From assembly GCF_014851395.1 (NCBI RefSeq), contig NW_024041150.1:52061779-52125778 (forward strand): a DNA stretch of 64,000 nucleotides, read 5' to 3'. Positions 1 to 11,069 of this stretch are shown one piece after another (the first letter of the stretch is position 1; every line of letters begins with the position of its first letter). This stretch comes from Micropterus salmoides (lineage: Eukaryota > Chordata > Actinopteri > Centrarchiformes > Centrarchidae). Below the pieces are notes generated by a model. That model was not told the DNA's origin and ran no database searches. It saw only the letters and a list, made by a program, of their open reading frames with translations. The position numbers and the translations under genes were made by a program.

Positions 1-632
1 TCTTTGTTAACAAACTTGTCAGTAAACCCACTTTCTGGACTACACCTGCATTGAGTATGGAGGACTGACTCTGACATTCAGAAATAAATACAGAAATAAA
101 TAAATGCTCAATTAATAAATAAGCATCTGATTAAATGCACAAAAAAATAAAGTAAATAAATAAATGTAGGCAGTAATTAAATTATACAAGGAGACATGAG
201 TATGTCTATTTTAATTAGCTTTATTTATTCACCTTTGTAATAATGTATAATAATTACCTTATTTATTTATTGTCCGTTATAATCTTCAACTTTATTTGTT
301 AATTACTTCTTTTTTAAAATGTATTTATTTATGTGTGCGTTTTATTCTTCCGTTGCATTTTCTACCCTATTTATTTCTCTAATGGTATTTATTTCTGCCT
401 GTCCTTTTTACATTTCTGTATGCATTTCTGCCTCATTATGCAAATGAGGAGGGGCTGTGTCTCAAGGGGTCATCTTCTCTGCTATTGGTGGACCAGTCAG
501 ACAGGAGAGCTCCTACTCTGCCTGCAGACATCAACGATCTTGCCCCTCACACAGTCAGATGGCTTCCTTCAGTGCGCTGAGGTGTTTAACAACTCTGAAG
601 ACACTACCAGCCATGTCTTCCTTCTCTTTTCA

Positions 633-749
633 CGTAGACGCTCCGACAGACAGTGCTTTCAGTTTGCTGCATGCATGGACACAGAACTGCGGTATAGGGA
701 GAAGCACACGGTCAGCTGGCTGCAGCTAAATCTGGAGTGCACTCGTATT
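633..749 (+). repeat. Left arm of an inverted repeat pair
   Basis: This segment matches the reverse complement of 2295-2417 over about 120 bases. Shared blocks include GACGCTC, ACACAGAAC, GGTCAG and AAATCTGGAGTGCACTC. The arms are about 1.5 kb apart. They could be the ends of one DNA element or two oppositely inserted copies of a short repeat. Confidence 0.6.
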
Positions 750-2294
750 CAATTCTGTATTCAGTTTTAACGGAGCAGAGCGAGCTGACAGGCAGAGTTA
801 GAGACTTTTTCTGTCTGTTTCTCTCTTTACAAAGACGCATGTTGCAGTCAGAGTCTTCTCTGAGATGCGAGCACGACATACAACACAATTTATCAAATTA
901 CACAACGGATATACAGTATGAAAATAAGATTGATTGGATTATACTCACAGGAAGTATAAAACCTGTTACATGCGTCTATTAAAAGTAAAGTAACACAAAA
1001 ATGTCAGGGAAATTACTTTACTTAGATTTCAGGACTGCAGTTTTACATTTGAAATACCTTCCTACCTTTCTGATAGGAAGCCTTCTTGAGGTGGTATAAA
1101 ACATTTCTTCTTATATTCTGATTTGAGCTGTGGACAACTATGACCACATGAATTTAAAAAATTAAACATTTCACTGCCCAAGTCAGCTATAACACAAGTC
1201 TTGTTCATCAGACTACATGCTGTGGACAGATTTTGACTACAGATTTTGTCCCAGGATTTCTTATGCATTTCTTCTTCTTCGTTGCATGATTTAGAATAAT
1301 AAGGTGAGAAATGGGTCTATTCTGAGTTCATCCTGCACTGCAGCAGCTAATAAAGTCCATTTAATCCCAAAAACACTTTTCTTTTAGGCAGGCTGGAGCA
1401 GAAAACAACTCACCTTTCTCAAGTTGTACAGTAATGTCACATGTGTATGAAGGTGGATCAAACAAGCTAATCTTAAATGTCAAAGTAGAGAGAAGCCTAG
1501 TAGGCCTATTTATTTTCATTCATTACACAATATGAATAAGCTATGCAGACAGTTGTAAAGAAAGAACATCTTTTTCTTCTGTTCTCTACTTGTTATAGTT
1601 ACACAGTATTAGGGGTGTGGGCTGTATTAAAAGTATCCACTGTTCTCCCATGCTCTAACACACAGTAACGATGAAATGTGTGCTGTTCTCACATTCTTCC
1701 TCTGTATGTACACATAAACAACAAGGCAGGGAAATATAAAAGGACTTTATTTTATTGTTTGGGGGTTATTTGTTGCTCTCCTTCTCCTCCTTCTTTTCCT
1801 CTGAAGAATATGGTTATGTTCTCCGCATGCCTCCTCCTATGTTTTCTGTGTAAGACATAGAAGTACAGTAACTAACGTTAGCGTTCATTAAATAATTTTG
1901 ACTGGTTAAGTGCAGTAAAGTTAACTTTAAATTGACTTCACCACCACACACAAAACACGGCTCATTTCACATTTAACAGAAGCATAAAATTCTTCTTAGT
2001 AGTAACTGTCAAGATTAGTTTATTTGTTAGTCACCACCACTAGCTGAAGAGCTTTAGCCTATATGATATTAGCACTACATAAATAACCCTAACGGCTAGC
2101 GGACTTTTACTCTCCTCATATCTTAACAGATTACATGTATTATTCATATTTCTTACTCACCGCTGGTGAAGTTACTGCATCTCCCGACGCAACACCACGG
2201 TTGAATTTTCACCCTGAATGGCGTTTTTGTTGAAACAGCAGCTGAGCAGAGCAATGAGCTGCTCCGTGTGGGAGCATTTACCGTAAATACTCAT

Positions 2295-2417
2295 ATAGGA
2301 GTGCACTCCAGATTTGCGGCTAACTGACCATGTGGCTCTCAGAAACAGCTCACTTTCCTGCCGTTCTGTGTGCGTATAAGTTGCTAAATGAAAACTCTGT
2401 AGGTCAGAGCGTCCACA
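2295..2417 (-). repeat. Right arm of an inverted repeat pair
   Basis: Read on the minus strand this matches 633-749, including the block AAATCTGGAGTGCACTC. See the left arm for interpretation. Confidence 0.6.
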
Positions 2418-2438
2418 TAAAAAGGGATTAACGCATTA

Positions 2439-2466
2439 ACACACACACACACACACACACACACAC
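2439..2466. repeat. AC dinucleotide microsatellite
   Basis: About 14 perfect AC units in an AT-rich region. Confidence 0.95.
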
Positions 2467-3430
2467 TTAGCCTACTGTTTTTATTATTCTACACACAAAC
2501 ATAACTTTTACTCTTTTATTTACTTATGTACTGAAATGTATGAAATCAATTGTCCTTATGGAATGTATATATAGCTTTGGCAATATTGTTGTGCGAGTGA
2601 TTGAGTGAGTGAGTGAGTGAGAGAAAGAGAAAGGCCAATAAACAGACCGCTCTCATCGCAGGATGTCCAATACCAATGTTTTCAGAAAAAGTGACAATCC
2701 GCAGTTATTTGATTTTGAAGGTACAGTTTAGCATCGGTGTGAGACGCACCGGGTGCGTCTATGAGACCCCCTCACCAAATTTATATTGTCAGTGTCAATT
2801 ATTATCAGTATTAATTATAAAAATCTGAAAAATGTATTGATACATTATACATAATTAAAATGTAGCTCAATGATTTATAGGTAACGTTGGTGTAAGTTTC
2901 AGTTTCATAAATGGCATAACAAGATAGCAACATAAAATGGAGGGGGGGGGGGGGGCACCTCTTAGTCCTTAACAAGCACGAGAATACCTTGGTGAGTTAG
3001 CTCCTCACTACTGATCACACTTTCATACAATCCTATATTAATAGTCTTTCAAAAAGGACTTCAGTTATTAACATAAAAGAGTTTTTCTAGCATATAAAAG
3101 AGGCAAGGCAGCCTTTGACTCTGGATTGCACATTACTCACGATGTGCTTACTTATACAAAAATAAAATCAGACCACAGGGACCTCCGGAAGGAAAGTCCA
3201 ACCCTGAAGGAACCCTACACTGCTCATCCACACGGGGAGGCCGTGAAAACCAATCAGATAAAAACCACTAATTAAAAGTTAAAAGGAAAATATAATCAGG
3301 AAAGGTTCATTATTATTACTATTATTGATAACAGTATATTTTAAGAATGGACTTAAAGGAGTTCAATGAGTCTGCTGACCTTTTAATTCCTTTTAATCCC
3401 TCTTTCTGACTGCATGACTTTGTTTAACAG

Positions 3431-5426
3431 GAGTATCTGAAAGAAGTAGGAAATCTGAGTCCAGAAGCTGTGAGGATGATTGGAGACCTGCTTAACGAAC
3501 AGAGCCTTATGTACACAGCGCTGACTGAGATGATCTATGACCAGTCAGATATCAATGACAACGTGAGGTGAGGCCCTACATCCTACATTGTCTATTCAAA
3601 AGGCACATTGTTTGCACAGTGTATTATATCAGAGATGGAAAGAGTGCTAAAATATTGTACTTAAGTAAAATTACTGTTATACTGATTAACTTTTACTTAA
3701 GTACAAGTAAAGTTACTAAAATCTACTTAAGTAAAAGTAAAATGTAGCTCATTAAAATTTGGAGTGACTTAGTTACTTTTTTAAGCTCCTAAACATATAT
3801 ACTGATTTAATATCTTATTTATAGTTCTTTTTATTATACTTATTTAAATAAATCACAGTCTTGAGGCCACAATGTCAGATCAGTTCGTTTGACAGATTAT
3901 TTGCTAAAGCAATGGCGCAAAACAACGTTAGAGAACTTTTATGTTATTATGAGAAGTTTAGTGAATGTTTTTGCTTCATTATGAAACTGTGGCGGAACAA
4001 TTTAAACTATGGCGGGCCGCACTGGACTGGGAAAACGGGAAACACTGCACTGTATATGAAGTCATATCCCTCTTTAGGCTACATTAAAACAGGTGGTACT
4101 TTGAATGTGCCTTCATACGCATTAGCATAAATTTTGCCTAAGCATTATTAACTAGTAACCAGCAGGTGCCAACTGACATTAACGATGTCATGCACCAATA
4201 TGTTTTTGGCTAATTTGAGCAAAGACTCTTACCAAACTATGAAAACATCTTTTACCAAGCAGGGTGCGAACTACGGGGGAGCTTGGCTCCTCTTTATAAC
4301 CCATCACATGCTACTTTTGCCATTCGTTTCAAAATCTTCCGTATCATCATGGATCCTGTGTAAAATGAGGAGTGTCAGACTTCATCCAGCCAGAGGGAAC
4401 GATCACTGACGTCTCTCCCTGGCTGTGTCTTATAAAAACAACTTAAAAAAGTACAAGTACACAAAAAAGCTACTCAATTACAGTAACACGAGTAAATGTA
4501 ATTTGTTACTTTTCAACTCTAATTTTATATATATATTTATTTATTTATTTATTTGTTAGGGGTGTGGTGTGTGGAAAATAATTGATTTATAGATGCATTG
4601 CGATGCAGACTTGGACAATTATGAATCGCTTCACAAATGTCAATAATCAATTCTCTAAAGGTTAATTGATAACATAATGTTGACAGAACAAAAAAGGTGG
4701 AACTCGGAAATGCGGAAGTGCAGCTCCGGACCGTTTATGCGGTGCACACAATGTAGACGTGTGGTTCTCCCTGTTCGGCACAGACAGCTGTTGATTAAAT
4801 GAGTAACGGCTGCTACTAAACTAACACACGATCAATAAAATCAATGCGCAACTAATGTTAATGATTTTCACCCGCACACTGTGCCGCTCGGTAGCGCCCA
4901 GCTAGCGTCCTCTGCTCATTCTTCAAAGGACAGCTAGGTGACAGGCGGCAGTAGGTGACGGTGAAAGTAGCGGAGCAGAGGAAAAGATGAACGTTACGTT
5001 TCAGTCTGGCTGTAAATCTACAGTGTAACGTTAGGTTAAAGCATGTCCGTTTCTGTCTGTTGTTTTCCAACTGCTGGAAATGTGAAGGTAGTTAGCGCTA
5101 AGTTCGCTAACATGTCCTCTTCAGGCTGCAGACTGCGGTCTGAAAGCTGAGCAGGACGCTTTTTTGCTGCTAGTTCTATTTCATTTGTTGTCATTCATCC
5201 ACACATCAAGTACACAATGAACTAAGTGCCATTTCTCAAGGCCCATGGTGCTCAATAGTAGATGGTACAATAATCAACTTACAGGACACAAACATGTAAC
5301 TACACTAGATGAGACAATGAGGTGCCCAGAAATTCACACCCTTGAACTGACGCATCGGAAAATAGAATCGAATTAAAGACCTGATAATCGTAATCGAATT
5401 GTGAGACCAGTGAAGATGCACACCCC

Positions 5427-5493
<67 letters not shown>

Positions 5494-6725
5494 TGGTCAT
5501 ATAATTAGAATATCATCAAAAAGTGGATTTATTTCAGTTGTTCCATTCAAAAAGTGAAACTTGTATAATGTTTACATTCATTCCACACAGACTGATATAT
5601 TTCAAGTGTTCATTCCTTTTAATTTTGATGATTATAACTGACAACTAATGAAAATCCCAAAATCAGTAGCTCAGACAATTAGAATATTGTGAAAAGGTTC
5701 AATATTGAAGACACCTGGTGCCACACTCTAATCAGCTAATTAACTCAAAACACCTGCAAACTACTACTTATAATTTTATTCATAAAATTATACAAATATA
5801 TTTTTTATATATTTTTAAACAGTTTTGAAATCATATAATACATACAAACAAGGCAACCATGTAGATACATTTGTGCTCAATTCAATGACACTAAAAATGT
5901 GTGTTTTTGTTTTTAAGGTACTATGAAGTGACTGGTGGATCAGACCTTCTCCCTCAAGCTTTTCTCAAAGTCCTTAATGTCCGCATCCTCCTCAACTCCC
6001 CAGTTAAGAGCATCAGCCAGGTTGATAATGGTGTAAATGTATCGTACCAGACCTCAGATCCTAGCCAACAGCCCTCTTTTACTCACCTTCCAGCTGACAT
6101 TGTCCTGGTAACAACCACAGCGAAAGCAGCCCTCTTCATGGACTTCAATCCACCTCTATCCATCCAAAAGATGGAGGCCCTAAGGGGGGTCCACTATGAC
6201 AGCTCTACTAAAATCATCCTCACCTTCAGCGAGAAATTCTGGGAGAAGAACGGCCTCGGAGGAAAGAGCATCACTGACGGTCCCTCTCGTTTCATCTACT
6301 ACCCAAGCCACATTTTCTCAAACAATAAGACCATCGGCGTCCTCCTGGCTTCCTACACCTGGGCTGATGACTCCCTCCTCTTCCAGGGAGCGAGCGATGA
6401 AGCCCTGAAAGAGCTGGCTCTGAGAGATTTGTCAAAGATCCACGGCGACCATGTTAGGTCTCTTTGCACAGGGGTGGTGGTAAAGAAGTGGACCTTGGAT
6501 CCTTACAGTTTGGGGGCCTTCGCCCTCTTCACGCCCTACCAACATTTAGAGTACGCTGAGGAGCTCTTCAGAAGTGAAGGCCGGGTGCACTTTGCTGGTG
6601 AACACACAGCCTTCCCTCACGCTTGGATGGAGACGTCTATGAAATCTGCAATCAGGGCTGCTATCAACATTAACAATGTGGTGCTCAAAGACTCAGCTAA
6701 ATTTCCAAGAGGAGATGAGCTCTAG
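3431..6725 (+). CDS. L-amino-acid-oxidase-like flavoenzyme, last two exons
   Basis: The family oxidises L-amino acids to keto acids with release of ammonia and hydrogen peroxide; fish members are secreted antibacterial or mucus proteins, and IL4I1 is the mammalian relative. Coding exons are 3431-3567 and 5918-6725. The first has acceptor AACAG and donor AG|GTGAGG, and the splice joins an R codon to give NDNV-R-YYEVTGGSD. The last exon covers substrate and FAD-binding parts (GVHYDSSTKIILTF, GPSRFIYYPSH) and the C-terminal FAD motif RVHFAGEHTAFPHAW, then SAIRAA. Two N-glycosylation sequons are visible (NVS, NKT). The reading frame has no stops. The chain ends in GDEL, a weak ER-retention-like tail. 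The N-terminal dinucleotide-binding half is not in the window, so the gene is either cut by the window edge or truncated. The 2.35-kb intron is almost wholly filled with DNA elements. Confidence 0.88.
3630..4522 (+). mobile_element. Non-autonomous hAT-like element, copy 1
   Basis: The left end begins AGAGATGGAAAGAG and has TACTTAAGTAAAA motifs; the right end is roughly its reverse complement and finishes near TTTTCAACTCT. A second copy at about 40,080-40,960 shares much of the interior, including TTTTTGGCTAATTTGAG and the CATGCACC stretch, so this is an interspersed family. The short open frames inside are not convincing as genes. Lies in the last oxidase intron. Confidence 0.6.
4556..5429. 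mobile_element. hAT-like MITE with TTAGGGGTGTG ends
   Basis: It is bounded by an 11-bp perfect inverted repeat, TTAGGGGTGTG on the left and CACACCCCTAA on the right. The subterminal regions carry ATCGAT/GATGC-type sequence common in fish MITEs. No transposase is visible. It follows directly after the 3630-4522 element in the same intron. A fragment related to its right interior occurs near 29,330-29,440. Confidence 0.65.
5428..5490. repeat. Compound TA/CA microsatellite
   Basis: A TA run of about 15 units is followed directly by about 14 CA units, at the junction between two DNA elements. Confidence 0.95.
5488..5760 (+). mobile_element. Tc1-like element, 5' end fragment
   Basis: It begins GTGCTGGTCATATAATTAG and runs through AATTAGAATATTGTGAAAAG to ACACCTGGTGCCACACTC, a non-coding 5' region that I recognise from vertebrate Tc1-like transposons. 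It stops before the transposase start, so only the end survives. Confidence 0.7.
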
Positions 6726-6758
6726 GGTCTGAAGAATTGATTTAGTATTATGGTATAA

Positions 6759-6764
6759 AATAAA
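6759..6764 (+). terminator. Poly(A) signal candidate of the oxidase-like gene
   Basis: AATAAA lies 34 bases after the TAG stop. It would give a very short 3' UTR. Confidence 0.45.
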
Positions 6765-8689
6765 AAGAATACCAAAAGCTGTAATATCTCTAGCTAATGC
6801 CTATTATGTTAAATACCACTTTAATTGACTTAAGTGTACACAAAAGAGAAATTACATATTTCTAAACTAGATTGAAAAAAAATGATTCCAATACTGTACA
6901 TTGACAATACACTTTTTTCCCCCCTTTGCCCAACCATGAGCTATTCCGTCTTATCCGGGGCAGGGTTGCGGGATACTGGAGCCTATCCCAGTGCACATTG
7001 CCAGATTGTCACTATATAAGAGGACTGACAACCATTTATGTTACTATTCACACCTACAGACAACAGATAACCTAACCTGTACGTCTTTAAGTGTAATTTA
7101 TATTTCTGCGTTGAATCAACGCCGTAGCCTCTGCCCTACGCCGTAGGTGACGGCGTAGGGTAGGGGGCTAGGGTAGGGGGCTACGCAGTGGACGCTGTAC
7201 GCTACAGCAGCCGAGCGTTTGGCGGTGTAAATGCAGAATCACGGTGACACCAACGCACAAATATAAATGCATGGCGATGCAGGAGTATAAATCAAGCTTT
7301 AGACTGTGGGAGGGAGAACACCAGAGCAAGAAAGAACCCAACCAGACAATGGATTTGAAGTGACAGTTCATTCATTTTTATTTCTTTTCTTGCCTTGGTT
7401 TTCCACCCCAACATTTCTGTATTATACATAATAATTCAATGGTTGTGGCTGTGATCTTTGACTCTACCTAACCTCACAGAAATAAAACTACAACGATGAC
7501 TAATGGCTGCAAAGTGTTATGTTGTTGAGTTGAGTTCTTGTGAATAGCAAGAGACAGTCTAATGATAAACACTTTGGATTATACACCGAAATGGTCTGGA
7601 ATATGGTGTCTTGGTTTGCTGGGACTTTCTAAAAGGGTGTGGTTTGTGTGTTTTTATGGGTGGTGTTTGTTTTACTGTAACAAATGAATCTTGTTATCTC
7701 TACTCATTTTTGGATCAAACCCATGTTTGATCGGTGACAGCAGAAATGTTTTTTTTAAGTTTTTTTTCCTGAATGGATAATATTAAAGGAATCTTTCAGT
7801 TGAATATTAGGAGTCTTGTCCCATCATTAATCTCTGAAATGTGGCTTAACAGTAACATCTCAGATAATAAAATAAATCTCACAAATTACATGAAAAGTGG
7901 GATTTTTGGCCAGCACTGAAACCTGTCAGGAATTCATGTGGGCTTTGTCACCGCGACCCCCCTTTCACAAGTACAGTATCTCACAAAAGTGAGTATAACG
8001 TGATTCTGATTAATTATCTCACAGGGGAAAACAAATGTATAACTGATAACATCGACTGGTGGAGCAAATTAACTGCAACCAGACGATGCAGGTTCCTACA
8101 GTTGTGACCGAGTGGTAACGTAACTGGAATACTTTGCTCTGGTTGGGACCGTGAGCTGCACTTGATCGAGGTGCTGAAGTTGGTGGAAAGATTTCTACCA
8201 GACCAACATGAAGTCCCAAACTGGTTCGGTCAGTTGGTCTGAAAGCTACCAGCAGGGCAAAAACGTAATGCACAGCAGAGTTAAGTGCAAGTAGACTTAA
8301 AATATTATGAATTCTCACTAAATGATGACGTTATACTTCTGGACATGTCAGAGAAGACAGATATGTGGGAGAGATTCCAAATGTGCAGAAACATTTGAAC
8401 ATGAGCAGGAAACCTGCTGAAACACAGGAGCTATTAAAGTTCACGTTTTTCTAACTGAATTAAAATTAATTATTTGAGGTGAAAAGGAGCCATGTGCACA
8501 TTCAAAGAGGTTACTTCCCCAAACAAAGACACAAAGAGGTGGGAAGACTAAATCATGACTCAGCAAGGATGATATTACATGCGCTAAGTGTCTCGTCACA
8601 CCCCTAGTCATCACATGACACTACTCCATAGTCACATGATAACAAGTGGTTGGATTCAGGGCAATGGGAGGAGCTCTAAAACAAAATGT
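6765..8689. other. Intergenic stretch with a MITE
   Basis: No gene is seen apart from the MITE at 7088-7300. Open frames at 7168-7371 and 8019-8318 on the minus strand lack recognisable motifs. Confidence 0.5.
7088..7300. mobile_element. MITE-like repeat rich in CGCCGTAG
   Basis: A short element with imperfect inverted ends (TAATTTATATTTCTGCGT on the left, GATGCAGGAGTATAAATC on the right). The interior repeats ACGCCGTAGG and a GGGTAGGGGGCTA duplication. The class is not determined. Confidence 0.5.
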
Positions 8690-8880
8690 TCAGCACGATG
8701 CAGTGTGAATGCTTTTGTGTCTCCTAAGAGAACAAATGTAAGTGAAAGTTTTTCCACATTGGTCACAGCTGTACGGGTTCTCTCCAGTGTGCACTCTTTG
8801 ATGAACCTTTAAATTTCCAGCTTTTGTGAAGGATTTGTCACAGTGCTGACAGCGGTGACATTTGAGTCCCTCTCTTTTTC
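8690..8880 (-). CDS. C2H2 zinc-finger terminal exon, two fingers
   Basis: On the minus strand the frame reads RKREGLKCHRCQHCDKSF, then KVHQRVHTGENPYSCDQCG, KTF and LRRHKSIHTASC before a TGA stop at 8690-8692. This gives two complete C2H2 fingers joined by an HTGENP linker. The acceptor side (a pyrimidine tract, then ATATAG and a RxRxGLK start) is homologous to that of the large array ending at 23,172, so both are terminal exons of one gene family. If the first AG were used, TGA would be the first codon; using the next AG (exon start 8880) avoids it. With only two fingers and no upstream exon located, this may be a truncated gene or a remnant. Confidence 0.6.
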
Positions 8881-8941
8881 TCTTTCACTATATCAACAGA
8901 GAGAAACACAGTAAGTGAGATGTCACAGTGGAGCAAGTTCT

Positions 8942-9040
8942 CCACTGTGACCCATCTACCAATGTGTCCCTGAGCGAGACCCTTAAACCCTAGCTGCTCC
9001 AGAGGCGTGCGACCTCTGATATGTATAGCAATTGTAAGGT
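8942..9040 (+). repeat. tRNA-type SINE, internal and 3' fragment
   Basis: The segment CACTGTGACCCATCTACCAATGTG, with TGTCCCTGAGC and the GCTCCAGAGGCGTGCGACC block, matches the body of the SINEs at 10,868-11,069 (reverse), 48,336-48,537 (reverse) and 48,831-48,990 (forward). The head is missing. Confidence 0.65.
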
Positions 9041-9607
9041 AGTTGAGTAGTTTTTTAAATCTGCAATTTTACTTTTACTTATGTTTTGTTTCAAGAATTC
9101 GCTACATTTTCAGTCACATTCGTTACTGAGTAAAGTGCAAGAAAAATCTTAAAACCGCTTTGGTTTCAAGTGCAAGAGACAATAGTGCAACAGCTTTATG
9201 ATGCAGTGTAAGCTGTGAAAAAAATGCAGTTTTACGATGCTGCTAATGCAACCTGAAGATTTCCCGCTGCTGGGAAAAGTGGTGGGGACAGAGGTTCAGA
9301 TTAGGGGTGTGACGTTTCACTCATATGCTTAATTTAAAATATTGGGTTCATGAGAACAAGACATGATGATATTTCACAATTTGATGAAATATTCAATGCT
9401 GAAATATATTTAAATGGGGTGTCTGGGGGTCCACGCCTAGAAAATTTCGAGCACTAAACACTTATTTTCCTGCATTCTGAAGACATTTTCTGCACCAACT
9501 GATGATAGACTTGTCTTTATTTAAATACAGTGACTGAGATTTTTTTAGCGTAAACGTTTTTTGGACAATGCAGATTTGTTTCTTTTCTCTTTAAATTGCA
9601 TTCTAAA

Positions 9608-9788
9608 TGTAAATACTCCATATTTGTTTAGCGCCTTTCTAGACCACTCACCATTCACACACTGGTGGAACAGCCGCCAGGGGCTATTAGGGGTTCAGTA
9701 TCTTGCCCAAGGACACTTCGAAATGCATTGAACTGCCGATCTTCCGATTAACGGGCAACCCGCTCTACCTCCTGAGCCACAGCCGCCC
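9608..9788 (-). repeat. tRNA-derived SINE (GGGCGGCTGTGGCTCAG family)
   Basis: On the minus strand it begins GGGCGGCTGTGGCTCAG, followed by GAGGTAGAGCGGG (A box), a degenerate B box GCAGTTCAATGC, the body GTGTCCTTGGGCAAGATAC, and a tail related to GCGCTATATAAATAC (here GGCGCTAAACAAATATGG). The tail is of the L2-LINE type. Confidence 0.8.
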
Positions 9789-10867
9789 ATTGCATGTGTT
9801 CTATTGTGCAAATAAATAATAATAAATAAAAATTGTGTGCTATGAGTTGTTACAGTTAGTTACACCTCGACTAGATAAGGTAATGTAATATAATATGCCA
9901 ATTGCGTCAGTGATTATTCATCCTGTTCTGTTTTTCTAAAGCATCTAAAGCTTCTAAAGCTGCTTGAAATATAGTATTATATAGTATTGGCTTGAAAGCA
10001 GCGGGGATAAGGAGTTGGGCTCCGGTTTGTTTTTCCGTCGTTCCCGTGATTGGCGCATCTGGGTGATGTAAGTTTAATGTGCATTAGTTTTATGTTTCCA
10101 TCCACATAACGCACGTCGATCAGCTTGTCGTGCTAACCTCAGCATCGTCCGCCAACTTGTTCGTATCTCTGGCTTTCTGAATTTCAGACACTTGCCCATT
10201 CTGAGTCGTTGAGCTTACGTTAGTAGCACGTCAGAGACGTTTTCTTTTCTAACAACTGATTGATTCGCGCAGAGCTTTGATGCCAGAGCTCTTGCACCGT
10301 GAACACTTCACAGTCCAGAGCGTAAAGGTAAACACTGACGTAAACAGTAACGTTACCTGTACTGCCGTATAACATCAGAGTCACACCAAACAGTGTATTA
10401 TGAAGTCTCACACACAAAGTATTCATTTATGACGTTACGGCATTAATTAAATCCTATGAAAGGACAAGAAACAATTTAAGGCCTTGGTAAACGAAATTTA
10501 ATACTTTGTAAATTAAATTGAATACTTTTAAGGCCTTATTTTTGGAATATGAAATTTAAGACTAATACTTTTAAGACTCTGCGGGTACCCTGTTTATTTT
10601 GAAGCAGTATCAGGAAATGCAGTCAGTCAATGCTGTTAGTAAGTGGGATTAGCGCTGACTGCTCTCAATGAAAAATGCGTCTCCACAAGACAACAGTCGT
10701 TTTCAACAGTCAACAGCGTAACAGTCAGGAGCAAAAAGAGCTGCATGAGACAGGCTGCACACCTCCACCTTCTCAGCCAGGTAACCAACTCCTTTCTCCT
10801 TCCTTTGTTTAGCTGCCCCAGACTTCTGTGCCCTGTGGTATTAAAAGGCACCTAGGGCTGTGCGACA

Positions 10868-11069
10868 TTTACATTTATTCATTTAGCTGACGCTTTTATC
10901 CAAAGCGACTTACAGTTGCTATATATGTCAGAGGTCGCACGCCTCTGGAGCAACAAGGGGTTAAGTGTCTTGCTCAGGGACACCTTGGTGGATGGGTAAC
11001 AGTGGGGAATTGAACACGGGTCTCTCACACCAAAGGTATGAGTATTATTCGTTGCGCCATCACCACCCC
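10868..11069 (-). repeat. tRNA-derived SINE, near full length
   Basis: Read on the minus strand it has the head GGGGTGGTGATGGCGCAACG, a B-box-like GTTCAATTCC, the body TCCCTGAGCAAGACACTTAA, and the tail TCGCTTTGGATAAAAGCG followed by GCTAAATGAATAAATG. The same family recurs at 8942, 32,636, 48,336 and 48,831. Confidence 0.85.

Larger units (their letters stand above)
1..3430 (+). other. Intron or 5' flank of the oxidase-like gene
   Basis: No recognisable oxidase exon precedes position 3431, and I found no FAD-binding glycine-rich motif here. The stretch is therefore read as an intron, or the DNA upstream of a 5'-truncated gene. It is AT-rich and holds an inverted repeat pair (633-749 and 2295-2417), a GAGT/GAGA simple repeat near 2593-2632, an AC microsatellite and a run of 14 G at 2942-2955. 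The open frames in it look like chance. Confidence 0.5.

Noticed and set aside
1811..1851. A signal-peptide-like start (MVMFSACLLLCFLC) followed by a GTAAGA donor
   Set aside because: It would make a first exon of the oxidase gene, but no FAD-domain exons follow between it and 3431. Probably chance.
2439..2466. CRISPR-like or functional repeat array
   Set aside because: Simple AC microsatellite; no spacers. No CRISPR exists anywhere in this window.
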